64,000 bases of DNA from Pochonia chlamydosporia 170 (Eukaryota; Ascomycota; Sordariomycetes; Hypocreales; Clavicipitaceae): positions 310,001 through 374,000 of the forward strand of contig NC_035795.1 of assembly GCF_001653235.2 (NCBI RefSeq). Reading direction: 5' to 3'. Position 1 is the stretch's first letter. Every line of letters begins with the position of its first letter. The notes below the pieces were generated by a model. That model saw only the letters and a list, made by a program, of their open reading frames with translations. It searched no databases and was not told the origin of the DNA. The position numbers were made by a program, and so were the translations under genes. This document shows positions 1 through 10,333 of the stretch, piece by piece.

Positions 1-859
1 CAGCTGCTAACGGCGATCTTTGACCGCACAAGTCTCTAGTAGTACTTGGGATACAAGGCTAGTTTAGACTAGGAAGCCTCCCTAGGTATTTCACGAACAT
101 GATTTCCGGCTAGATACCACGAGATCCGTGAATAACCCCCTCTCAGGCGCTCCTGTTGATTTTAACAGGTGACATAGCATAATAGTCTGCCATCAAATAA
201 AATTTGGCAACTGAAAGTATATAGGATACCGCAAGGTGCGGGCTTGTCTTTGTAAGGTGTGTACCTGATTCTTCATGCTATGCGGCGTACGTTGTCCGAC
301 TAGGTCCAACCATCCTCTACAACCAGCAGGGCACGAGCACACAAATCCCCCGTCATAAAGGAGAGCCAGAAGCAGCTTTTCTACTTTAAGAAGGTATGCC
401 AAGATGCACCGTATGACGAAATAGCTAAAAATACATTGAAGAATCGCAACAACGGCCACAGACTGGATGCAGGCAGCCCTAAGTTGGGCGATGTCGGAGG
501 CAAGGTCTACCCAACGCCCATTCTAACGAGAATAGGCATGTATGTCATCGATTTACATCATTAATTAATGGCTCTACGTGTGAATATGATAAAACTCTTG
601 CAACTGTTCGGATAATTCGGCCCATGACCAACAGCTGTTGTCATTTTGTGTGCTGCTTACCTTCCATACTTGTCCTGGGACGTACAAAAAGCATCCAACG
701 GAGGAATAGACCTGCACAATATGGAATGGCCAACACTGCGGGATATTTACTATCACCACTTCGAGAATCACAAGTACATAAAAGACCATAATCAGCCTGG
801 AATAGAGACTGGACGACCTGATATCCAGAGCCTTCTTCCGACAGCAGAACAACACAATC
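1..859. other. Intergenic left edge, no gene recognised
   Basis: I see no convincing coding region. The open frames here are short, lack recognisable motifs, and those near 574-1092 overlap the secreted peptidase gene in other frames. The last hundred bases before 860 should hold the promoter and leader of that gene, but no clear TATA box is visible. Confidence 0.6.
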
Positions 860-1600
860 ATGAAGTTTGTTTCCAACCTCCTCATAGCCGTATCCGCTTC
901 TTGCGCCCTGGCAGCACCAGGCCCAAGACGACGACACATCAGCGGCCCCTATCCTTTAACCAAAGACTCCACCAATCTTGCTGGTCGCCAGAACGTCCAA
1001 CAACCTTGGGCCGGTGCTGTCCAAGAAGGCGAAGGCTTCGGCTACGTCACCGGCATAGTCAAAGTGCCCAGCATCACCGGCCAGCCATCTAACTACGCTG
1101 TCTCAGCGTGGGTGGGCATCGACGGCATGAACTGCCGGAACGCCATTCTCCAGACGGGCCTGAGCTTCTACGGCGACGGCAGCATCGACCCCTGGTACGA
1201 GTGGTGGCCCGCCTGGTCTTATACGTATGCGAACCCTGCGTTTCGCGTATCTGCCGGCGATGAAGTCCGCATGACGGTAAATGCCTGGACCACCACCTCG
1301 GGGAACTCTACGCTGGAAAACCTGACGACGGGCCAGACGGTTGTTCAGACGTTTTCTAACCAGGCGGCTCTTTGTAATACTGATGCCGAGTTTGTGCTGG
1401 AGGACTTTGGGGACGGCAATGGAGGCCATGTGCCGCTGGTTAATTTTGGCGAGATTGACATTTATAATACTTCTGCGTATGGGAGGAATGGGTGGGTGAA
1501 TGCCCAAGGAGCCAATATTGTGAATCTTGAGATTGATGGCAGGGTACGATCGAGCTGTGGTTCAAACGCTAATGGTGTTCGATGTGACTATCTTTCGTAG
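860..1600 (+). CDS. Secreted glutamic endopeptidase, peptidase family G1 (eqolisin)
   Basis: A single-exon 246-residue protein. It starts with a signal peptide (about residues 1-18, ending ALA before APGPRRR). A short basic pro-segment follows, then the eqolisin domain from about residue 49 (QPWAGAV). Family hallmarks are visible: AWVGIDG at 83-89, ILQTG at 96-100 with the probable catalytic Gln98, WYEWWP at 112-117, TGQTVVQTF, and AEFVLEDF at 176-183 with the probable catalytic Glu177. Enzymes of this family are acid endopeptidases secreted by filamentous fungi; they use a Gln/Glu dyad and resist pepstatin. Length matches the family (about 250-280 with pro-region). The ATG context (acaatcATGAAG) and signal peptide decide the start. 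The substrate is unknown; nutrient acquisition or host-protein degradation at low pH is an inference. Confidence 0.93.
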   Translation: MKFVSNLLIAVSASCALAAPGPRRRHISGPYPLTKDSTNLAGRQNVQQPWAGAVQEGEGFGYVTGIVKVPSITGQPSNYAVSAWVGIDGMNCRNAILQTGLSFYGDGSIDPWYEWWPAWSYTYANPAFRVSAGDEVRMTVNAWTTTSGNSTLENLTTGQTVVQTFSNQAALCNTDAEFVLEDFGDGNGGHVPLVNFGEIDIYNTSAYGRNGWVNAQGANIVNLEIDGRVRSSCGSNANGVRCDYLS

Positions 1601-2128
1601 GAAAGGGCGGGAGATGTGCATCTGTGAAAGACAGCGATTGCGTTTTCGGAAACTTTTGAAGACGAGCGAGTTATACCGTGTCGGTCACGTACGCCTTGAA
1701 AATGCAGTTTTGCTTGTTCAAGTTGTCATATTTGCGTGACCATCACACCGTAGTTGTTGAAAGTCACTAGCAACGAAGATCGACTTTGTTATACTTCAAC
1801 ATTATTCATTAGAAACGATTAACATGAATAGAAACATTAAAAAGGATTCTGTTTCTTCAGCCCTAAAAAGGTCCAATAGACGTTCCCAGAAATCCGCAGA
1901 ATTCCACACTGGAGGAAGCTGACCCGGTCCTCATTCCTGTTCACCTCGACAGTCCAATGATGGTAAGGTGTGACCTTCACAGCCGTCTCCCTTGCCAATG
2001 GCCCGCACATCCCATGTCTTGGATCTAATTATATAAATGGGCGCCTCGGGTATAAAGACGCAGACAATGCTGGTCGGGAAATCTCCAACTCTCAGCAAAT
2101 CGTATCAATATCCAATACCCTAGACAGT
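1601..2128. other. Intergenic region with promoter of the cysteine-repeat gene
   Basis: No gene recognised. The second half carries two TATA-like elements (about 2030 and 2051) before the ATG at 2129, consistent with a strong, regulated promoter of a small secreted protein. Confidence 0.5.
2030..2037 (+). promoter_or_regulatory. TATA box of the cysteine-repeat secreted protein
   Basis: TATATAAA lies 92 nt upstream of the ATG at 2129. A second TATAAAG follows at 2051-2057. The position suits a transcription start around 2060-2090 and supports 2129 as the translation start rather than an upstream frame. Confidence 0.5.
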
Positions 2129-2635
2129 ATGAGATTTCTTGTAGTTTTGTCCGCGGCCGTTCTGGCTATAATGGCCGGCCCAGCTCCAACAATGGCAAGC
2201 AACATCTCCGAAACCCAATACAGTGCTCCCGCAACTGACATGATGTATTATTAGGATTTCGATGTTCGACACTGTGAATGTGGTCGGTCTGATGGCCCAT
2301 GCAGGTGCAATCCTCCCCACGATGCTAAACATATAAGTTTGGAGGAGCCGGACCAAGTTTCCAACCAATGTACCAAGGGTAAACTCCCGTGTGATCGCCC
2401 AGCCCCCAGCGTGCCCGCACATTGTCTCTGCCTCGATGGTAATAGTGAAAAGTTTCGGCCATGCGACTGTAATGCGGCCGGAGGAGGAGCTGGGAAAGTG
2501 CAGGCGAAGCGTCGGGAGACGGGGAGAAGCGTGCTTCACTGCATGTGTTTGATTGAGGGACCTGATGGAATGGCAAGGCCATGTGGCTGTAATAAGCCAG
2601 CGGATTTTCTAGGCATGATACCAGACATCTTTTGA
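2129..2635 (+). CDS. Small secreted protein with three CxC...PCxCN repeats (possible effector); needs a GC-AG intron
   Basis: No known family recognised. From ATG 2129 the frame encodes a good signal peptide (MRFLVVLSAAVLAIMAG), then meets an in-frame TAG at 2252-2254; the same frame then runs open to 2635 with a strongly patterned cysteine-rich sequence. Removing 2195-2254 as a GC-AG intron (60 nt, donor GCAAGC, branch AACTGAC, acceptor ATTATTAG) keeps the frame and gives 148 residues: exons 2129-2194 and 2255-2635. The mature part then has 14 Cys in three imperfect repeats, HCxC-x(6-11)-CxCN, near residues 28-41, 78-95 and 117-135, plus one Cys pair at 61/68. A KRR at 107-109 could be a Kex2-type site. 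If the intron is not real, this is a nonsense-broken pseudogene. The repeat pattern is directly visible; secretion is a prediction; an effector or antimicrobial role is a guess. Confidence 0.6.
2195..2254 (+). other. Putative 60-nt GC-AG intron
   Basis: The donor is GCAAGC at 2195, the branch-like AACTGAC is at 2233-2239, and the acceptor ends TATTATTAG at 2254. Length is 60 nt, on codon boundaries, and it contains the only in-frame stop. No GT donor between 2129 and the stop gives an in-frame product of normal intron size that keeps the signal peptide. Confidence 0.5.
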
Positions 2636-2793
2636 ACGGCTGTTTCTCCATGCGTGTGTACTAGCGAGAAGTGACCACAGATTGTCGGCGTCGTCACACG
2701 TGGTCATTTGATCGATGGAGGGGATAGTGCGAACTCATACGGCCTTGAATAATGGGAGCAAGCCGAGTTCATTGTTGTATCAGAAGTTGCAAG

Positions 2794-3891
2794 TCATTTG
2801 TGCTCGTCTTTTGTTTCCGTGTGAGCAGCCAATTCCGAAGCAAATGCTGTCCTCTGCAGACCTGGTGACGGATGGCCGAAGCTACCTGCACCACTGGCAA
2901 CCGAACTAACACTTGTGCGATGTGTATCCGCCAGTGACGGGCTTAGTTGGCCTTGCGACCAACGTGGATCTGAAGAAGAAACCGACTGTCGGTAGTTGGG
3001 AGTCAGTTCCTGTGGCTGGTGGACATGAGGATTGGGCTGGCTGTGGTAATATTGATATTGTTGAGCATCGCCCGGTAGCTCGACAGGCGCGGCCGGTGCT
3101 GGCTTCGCGTAGCCATATGGAGCGGCCTGACCTTGCGCTTGGTACACCTGTTGGGGGTGATACGGATGTGTCGGGGAAGCTGGTAATTGATAAGGCGAAG
3201 TTTGAGGTTGCTGAGTGCCCATTTGCGGACTACCAATGCTAGGGCTGGGACTGTGGCCAATGGTGCTTGTGCGGTCAAGCTTTGATCGATCGTTGGGATT
3301 GATAGTCTTCAGCTTGCCGTCTTCCATCATGGCTTTCAGAACCCCAGCGTCCAGCAACTCTGCCTTTTTGACAATACGCTGCACCATTTCCTTATTGGCA
3401 GCCTTGGCCTGGGACTTGACGAAGCTGACCATGGTGATATTGCACTTGATTTCAATATCCTCCCGAAGATACAGTCCATCGGCCGGAGCCCCTAGTCCAA
3501 TCTCGCGCTGCTCCGGGGCCTCAACACCAGGCTGATTACCTCCAATCTGATACTTGGACCGCATGTCAATGTTGAAAGGGGCGTAGATGTGTGTCTGCAA
3601 TCCCCATGGCATATCGTGAAAACACCCGTTGAAGGTAATTTTGCCAGACCCAATATTCCCCATGCCAGGAACAAACTGGATGCGCTGCGTAATCTCATAC
3701 CAAGTGCTGTAGAATTCGTCGGAGGCGGCGTTTCTTGGTGCCGGGATCGGCTTATGGTCGAGGACAAGAGGATTGAGGGTGATGACTTCACTGTGGGAAT
3801 GGAGAATGTCGAGAGCAAGCTGGCGGGGAATAAAGCCAGGGATCGGTGTAATCACCGTAAAGGCTTCCTTTTTGCGAAGCATCCCGGACAT
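2794..3891 (-). CDS. DUF7053 domain protein with a low-complexity proline/glutamine-rich C-terminus
   Basis: The N-terminal about 200 residues match the fungal DUF7053 family as I remember it: AFTVITPIPG near the start, TWYEITQRIQFVPG, GKITFNGCFHDMPWGLQTH, then a GLYLREDIEIKCN segment. The C-terminal 150 residues are low complexity, rich in Pro, Gln, Ser and Tyr (for example SPTHPYHPQQVYQAQGQ), and likely disordered. The frame is open further upstream to 4122, but the upstream part looks like translated leader. I place the start at 3891 (MSGMLRKKEAF), giving 365 residues and putting the conserved block at the N-terminus as in relatives. The function of the family is not known to me. No signal peptide or membrane segment is seen. 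Confidence 0.8.
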   Translation of the reverse strand: MSGMLRKKEAFTVITPIPGFIPRQLALDILHSHSEVITLNPLVLDHKPIPAPRNAASDEFYSTWYEITQRIQFVPGMGNIGSGKITFNGCFHDMPWGLQTHIYAPFNIDMRSKYQIGGNQPGVEAPEQREIGLGAPADGLYLREDIEIKCNITMVSFVKSQAKAANKEMVQRIVKKAELLDAGVLKAMMEDGKLKTINPNDRSKLDRTSTIGHSPSPSIGSPQMGTQQPQTSPYQLPASPTHPYHPQQVYQAQGQAAPYGYAKPAPAAPVELPGDAQQYQYYHSQPNPHVHQPQELTPNYRQSVSSSDPRWSQGQLSPSLADTHRTSVSSVASGAGSFGHPSPGLQRTAFASELAAHTETKDEHK

Positions 3892-5203
3892 GTCGTACCC
3901 AGGGTGTCCTGGGAATGAAGTAACACGGCTGGTGGTTGGGTGAGATTTTGAGGTCCGTGGACGTGCGGTTGATGTAGAAGATGAGACTTCACGTATTGTT
4001 GAGATGAGAGGAAGGTGCGATCGTGCTCTATATGCTGGATTGGCTTTTGGAAAGAGCTGGCAGGTGAGGAGGGAACAATGGCTCAGCACACAAACCAGAC
4101 GCGACGAACAAAAAGGGATCAAAAAATAAATTCAAAGACACGTTTGTTTGAACCACGAAGCAGCCCATGAAATAATCAAGCCGCCGCCTCAAGCACCAGG
4201 GTATCAGAGAACTACCAGACCGATACCAGGGCATCCGCTATCCAAGCAATCCGAGAGGGACTGGGGACGAACAAGGCCAGACAAAAGACGAAAAGACTGG
4301 GGGTGTCAGCATTGAGCGGGGCTGAGCTCCTTGCCATCAACCATCAACCATCAACAGCTTGGTTCGTCTTACTTTTTCATCACGCCAACGACAAGCCAAT
4401 GCTGCGCCAAATCATGAGTGGCGCATCAATCTGAACTCGAGGCCAATCCAGCCCGTAAAGAGTGTCTAAGCCATTGGAGCTCTCGGAACAGTTTACTGCC
4501 GATCTAGCAAGTCTGGCAATTAGCAGGCTTTGGCCAACCAAGGCCCACGTCACCCTGTTGAATTGCCCCGTGGCGGATGATGGTGCGGTTTTATTTACAA
4601 CAATTGGTGGCGACCAAGTCTCTCAGCCCGCCAGACGCTTGTTCGGGCGACACTTGACCGGGAGTTGCCATTGCATTTCATAACTGTGGTCCAGAAAGAT
4701 GCTTGTCCAGCCTTGTGGATCATGGATCATGGAATCGTGGAAAGCCACCAGTCGTACTCCAGACACACGTTCGCAAACATGACACGACAATAAAAGAACA
4801 ATCAATCAGTTGCGACAATTCGGCCCGCCCACTCTGAACCTCTGAGGCACCTTTTAGCGGCCGCCAATTTCGATTGCCCACGAGGTCTGCTCAGTCATTG
4901 ATTGCGAAGCCTGCAATTGGATACGACTCGTTCCTGGACTCTGCCACCGGTTAATTCCCTTCTTGGTGCCGTCCGTCCAGCCACCAGCTGACGTTGCACT
5001 TGTGTAATACCAAAAGTGCATCTCAACACGGCATGTGATTTGCCCTCTCTGCGGGCGTTGCAAGATGACCAACCTATCACATTCTGTCGGACATACGAAC
5101 TCGGGATTACCACCTCACAGTTGGACGGAATCGTTGAGAAAAGAAAGTTTTGGCGCAATATCAATTTTGATACATGAAACGTCCTTCCACCGCAGTATCA
5201 ACA
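3892..5203. other. Intergenic, upstream of the DUF7053 gene and downstream of the SNF transporter gene
   Basis: No gene, RNA or repeat recognised. Open frames are short and without motifs. It probably contains the leader and promoter of the DUF7053 gene (minus strand) and the 3' end of the transporter transcript. Confidence 0.5.
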
Positions 5204-7370
5204 TTAGCTGCTTTCCCTCTTGGCCTCTTTGCCGAAGCCTTGGTCTTGCTCCTCAGCCTCGCCAGTCTCAACAGCATCATTTCCTTCATACGCGGACATG
5301 ACTGTGATCTGGGGAGCATATGCTGTTCTTCCGTCTTCCCGCCGCTTAGGGGGAATGAAAATGTCAAAACCTCGCGGGAAAATGAACCCAACTACCACAA
5401 TTACCATGATGACATGTGCGACTGCAAATGCGAATATGTGGAGAGGATCCATGCGCTTCTTGTAGAAGGCTGGATATGCGAAAGACATGATAATGCAGAG
5501 AATCGGACAAGATACGTAGCGAATAATTGGAGCCCAGAAGAAAGGAATTCGCCAATTCTTTCCGGTGGCTACGACAGAGTTGAGGTCGCGTGTAAGTTGG
5601 TTGCCCTGCACATGGCACCCAAATTAGAGCAGGATATACAAGGGAATAGCAGGGGAATTCTCACCGAATAGAACGCAACCCACCAGAACTTGCTCAACCA
5701 CACGTTCCGTCCCCAGAACTTTGGAGGAATAGAGTCTGGAGGCTTGGCGATGAACAAGGAAATAATGGTGCCGATGACGAAGAGACCAAATCCCACTCCT
5801 GCTCCAGCTTCGGGACTTACTGCATGTCCGACAGCAACACCGAGCACCATGGCCATTACATAGCAGCCTGCATAGACCAAGTATGCTGCCCAGCCAACTT
5901 GCTTGCAGATATCCCGGTGTCGATATAGCGTCGTGCACACCAAACCTTCACAGCAGGCGATAAACATGAGCGACAGATTGTTTATCCAGGTATCTACAGC
6001 ATCCAGGAGGTAGAAACCGAATTTCGTACAATATATGAGAGAGATAAGAAAGGATATGACGATGATGCCGGTGGATATGGCTATTCGAGGAAACCTTTTG
6101 CTGAGATCAGAGTCGCAGAGCAGGGTGACCATGGACTCGGTAAGAGCAAACGCTGAGCTCAAACCCAGGAAAGCCAGAGTCAGGAAAAATAAAACGGCCC
6201 AAACGTTGGCCCCTGGCATTTCAGCAAGAGCAAGAGGATAGGTGAGAAAGCCAACAGAGAATGTGGTTAGTTCAACGTTATCCTCTGGCCGAAGACCCAA
6301 GAAGCCCACAATACCGAACACGGCAAAACCGGCTAATACCTCGTACAACGAGTTGCTGAGGGAAATAATGATTGCGTCCTGGACAGCATTGGAAAAGCGG
6401 CTGTTGTAAGACGCATACGCTGTGAAGTATCCGAATCCGACCCCGATGGAGAAGAAAATCTGTCCACAAGCTGCCTGCCAGATCTGGCCATTCGCCAGCT
6501 TGTCCCCGTGCCATTCTGCAAAGTATAGTCTCACTCCATCGATGGCGTTTGGCAATGACAGAGCCCGTCCCATCAAGACGAACATCATGATGATAGGCAG
6601 TCCCATGGTGAAGTACACTGCGCGGCCAGTTACCCCAACACCTTTAAACAAGCAGAGATACACTGCTAGCCACATAAAGGCACACCAACCAACCGTCTCA
6701 CCAACAAGTCCAGTACCTGGATACTTTGTATAGGACGTGACAGTGCTTCCATCGGTCGTACCAGCTATGGGGTCGTCGTTGGCAATAACGTCTTGCATAT
6801 AAAACTCATTACCGCGACCTGTCCACGGCAGTGGACTTTGGAAGGAGGACCGAAAGTAATGCATGATCCAACTAAGAATGGGGACATAGTAGGTAGAGAC
6901 GATGTATCCAGTCATGATGACACCGAAGCCCACGCCACGGGTATGTCGGTTGATGCCGTTGTATGCGATTACCGATCCTCCTCGATAGGCTTGGCCGATA
7001 GAGATCTCAAGCAGAAGGAGTGGTATGCCTAGTAGTACCAGGGCGAGAAGATACGGGATGAACCACTGGACGCCGTTGTTGGCGAAGACGACTGATGGGT
7101 ATCGGAGAAGGTTACCCAGGCCTACGGCGCCGCCCTGCATATCGAGTCAGTATATTATTGCACACGTTTTCAACAATTGACTGGATCCCTCTCGGCGAAT
7201 TGGCGCAAGAAGGCATGGAACATGGAAGGGGAGATATCACAGCGTCTTGGTGTACTCACCATGGCTGCGAGCACAAATGCCGTACGAGACGGCCACACAT
7301 CGCGCCCATCTGACCCCTTTTCAGCGTCAGGTGCGAGGAACTGGAAAATTCTCTTCAACTTGCTCGCCAT
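5204..7370 (-). CDS. Sodium:neurotransmitter symporter family (SNF/SLC6-type) transporter
   Basis: Three exons: 7370-7260, 7134-5665 and 5605-5204, with introns 7259-7135 (donor GTGAGT) and 5664-5606 (GTGAGA). The model gives 660 residues, normal for the family. The first junction restores the family's TM1 signature: AAM from exon 1 joins GGAVGLGNLLRYPSV, matching the SLC6 motif G-x-VGLGN-x-WRFPY that contributes to ion and substrate binding. About twelve hydrophobic helices follow, ending in a hydrophilic tail rich in Glu and Lys. SLC6 proteins couple Na+ (often Cl-) gradients to uptake of amino acids or amines across the plasma membrane. The substrate here cannot be read from sequence. Such genes are uncommon in fungi compared with APC permeases. 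The start is fixed by MASKLKRIFQFL preceding a DVWPSRTAFVLAAM segment typical of the N-terminus. Confidence 0.92.
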
Positions 7371-10333
7371 GTTTCGGGTTGAAGTGGGAGAGGCTTGAAA
7401 GAGAGTGCAAATAGTAAACCAGGGGGAAGCAAAGACCTCTATTCTGACGGAGAGATGCGTCCATTGCCACCGTATTTAAACAAATACTGTGACTTGTCAT
7501 CCCTGAGCCATCAACAAGGTGTAAGTCTGGTAAAGCTACATGGCCAGGTTATCCTACCCACCATCACTTGCTTGGTATCTTGGTTTTCGGCCGTAAAATG
7601 AACTGTTTGGGCCGACAGTACGCCTGATGACGAGGAGCCAAGATCTTGGGGTGTGCAAGGATTTTTGAGTGATTGGCTAACATGCTTACTCGGGATGGTC
7701 TAAATGCAGATTCTCGGCCATGCGATTTTAAGTTTTTACCTCTCTTGCTTTTGGATACATGTATTCATCTGCGAAGATGCCTGGCATATCTTTCAAGACA
7801 CGGCTATGAAGAATGTTGCTCACGGCTGCGACAGACGACCAGTTTGATGTGTTACTGTCACGTTGCCAAGTGATGCTCTGTTTTGACTTGAGAGCTGAAC
7901 AATGGGTTTCGATTCAGTCCTGGGAATAACAAGGTTGATGTACAAGGTGTGGCTTCCCCAGACCCCAGATGATCTACATTAGCCCAATGAGTTCCACATC
8001 CTCCTGCAATAGCTTTCTTCTGCGGTTTAGTGCATGACACTGGGCCAAGCTTAACTTGCTCCCACTCATACTGGCATCCCGTACCACAAGGCACGTTAGC
8101 TACGCCAAGCGCAGTTAGTTTACGAACGGCTGGCTAGTGAGCACTTAGTCCTCGGCGAAGCATGGATTCGGGTATAACTGATTGCAGAGTGTGGCCAAGC
8201 TGTACGGAGCATCTCACGTGGAAATCGATGTCATAAGTTAGTTCAAAGAGCCAAGGCTGACGCTGCATGTGCGTCTGATTGAGAGTTTGGTTTCGTGGAG
8301 GCGAATCAGCGAGGCCTGCGAATCATGGCTTTGGCCAAGAGTGCCAAGACACTTTCTGAACTTCACCGGATGTTCTAGTGAGATTTTGCTGTCGAGGTGT
8401 ATCCAGTGCCAATGAGAGGCGTTTGGCCAAGTTTCTTTGGTTCAAGCATGATCGGTTACATACGGATGTGAGTGTTTGCGAATACAAGAACGGCATGCCA
8501 GAAACCCATTGGCAAATGAATTCCCGTCGTGTGGTTTCACAAATACATGCCCAACGATTTCCCATCAATATGGAGGAGTTCGGCTTTTGCCACATCGGAT
8601 ATTGAATCTGGAACGTGAGATTGGGCTGGGTTTACAGATGGCGGTAGTTTGTTGTGCGAACCAACACTTCCTGACTTGACAAGACTCTTACCAGTCTCAG
8701 TAAAGAAATTCGTAGTGTTGACAATGATCTCGCACTACAAAAATACCTTGGTCTCGAAAACGCAACAGAGTCAGAGATGCGTAGCACTAGTGTCAGAATC
8801 ATGCCAAGAATCGGATGACGGAAATGGCACGCCAACGATGAAAGTGGCATTAATGCCCAGATACCTGTCAAGAAGAGTGCTGGCAAACCAGTCTTCTATT
8901 GTGTTTTCCATGCTACAGTTGGGCAGGGCTGCTTGACTTTAGAAGCTACACCTTGTCTTCTCCCAAGACACCTTGTCATGTCCTTCATTGCCACGAGGAA
9001 TAAGTGTGAGGGGGAATCTGAGGGTGTAAAGAGCACCAAGGTAACAGGAAACCTGTAGTTGTGCGAGATTGCAAGTCATCTCGATGGCGTTGGATGCTTA
9101 CCTGGGGAGAACGCATGTGGTTTCAGTTGACATGTCTACCCGCACGTTGTAACGGTCGTCGCAACCGAAATCGCCTGGAACGTTTCCAGAAGCCTTGGGT
9201 CAAAAAGTATCCACGACATTTTGAGCTGCTTCATGACCCACAAAGTCAGCGCGGTATTTATTTCAAGTGGCTGAGTGAGCCAAGACCCGCCGCGGTCCGT
9301 CGCATCGTTGGCTAGTTTGAAGATGGAGGTTGAGAAGCAATGTCACTGGTACCAACTGTTTCGCTGTTGCAGAATAGAGTTGGAGTGAGCGTTGTTTGGA
9401 GTCGACGCATTGACAAAAGGATGTTGACCCTTATCAACGTGATGGACTTGGGAAATGAGAGGGCTGTGACATGTGCACTGGTAGTTGAGCGGGGTTTTAG
9501 AAGCTGATAGGCGTCGATTCAAGACGAAGACAATGAAATTGGCTTATCAGACTTGTGTACAAGTTGTGCTGCTGTGACAAGAGAAAGTGGTGTAACATGA
9601 TTCTCGAAGGGGACCATCTTTCTTGTAGAACAGCATCACCAACGTCATCATTACGATCTCCGTCACCTTCATGTCGGTTACCCCAGATTTCGTCTGCCGT
9701 TTCCAAAGCCCTTGGAAAATTAAAATGCGGAGAAGTTTCCTAGCTACGGTATCACAGCCGGAGCAGTCACTCATCAGCTTTTTTGAACCAGCATCCAGCA
9801 TCCATCATCCATCCCGCGTTTATCCATGCTAGAACCGCCCATGCGGTATGTGGCGCCATCCATGGCCCCAACCTGTCTTTGTCTAGGGACATGTACCCAA
9901 CAGGCAGCGAGATAGGTGGCGAGCGAGTCAGATTGGCAGTCTCCTGTTCTCAATTCATGTGGATGTGGAACCATAACCACGAGAGATGGTGTTCTGGGCT
10001 GTCTGGCCACCCGGAATTCTGACGCCCCGCACAATATGGATGGATGGATGAGTGTGGTGTGTCTGTGTCTGTGTCTTGTCTGTGTATGTTTGTAACTTGC
10101 CCCGTTGCAGAAAGGGCTGAAGAGGCTGGCCGGTCGGATTGATGTGGTGTTTTGATTTGTTTTGGTCCTTGATTGAGTCAACCGGTCCTTATCACAGTTG
10201 AATGGTTCCAAGCAAAAGTGGGTAAGACCTTCCCCAAGCAAGTTTCGAGAGACCTTCATTCATTCATCTCTGCTTCCTTTGCGACAAACGTGACTATCCA
10301 TGAATGAATCACACGGCTTGACTTGACAAACAA
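7371..10333. other. Gene-free 3-kb divergent intergenic region
   Basis: It lies between the minus-strand transporter and the plus-strand Zn2Cys6 gene, so it should hold two promoters. I found no coding region with recognisable motifs on either strand; the many short frames are incoherent between strands. The region 9774-10259 is open on both strands for up to 160 codons but reads as translated leader (runs such as HTQTRHRHRHTT). A long 5' leader of the transcription factor is likely. No tRNA or transposon ends seen. Confidence 0.5.

Noticed and set aside
2252..2254. In-frame TAG as proof of a pseudogene or programmed readthrough
   Set aside because: The base after TAG does not match known strong readthrough contexts, and an in-frame GC-AG intron explains the stop; pseudogene kept only as alternative.
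5174..5671. 165-codon plus-strand frame
   Set aside because: Antisense to the last exon of the SNF transporter, no motifs.
7371..10333. Hidden gene in the 3-kb gap
   Set aside because: Checked both strands for motifs, signal peptides and tRNA boxes; none found.
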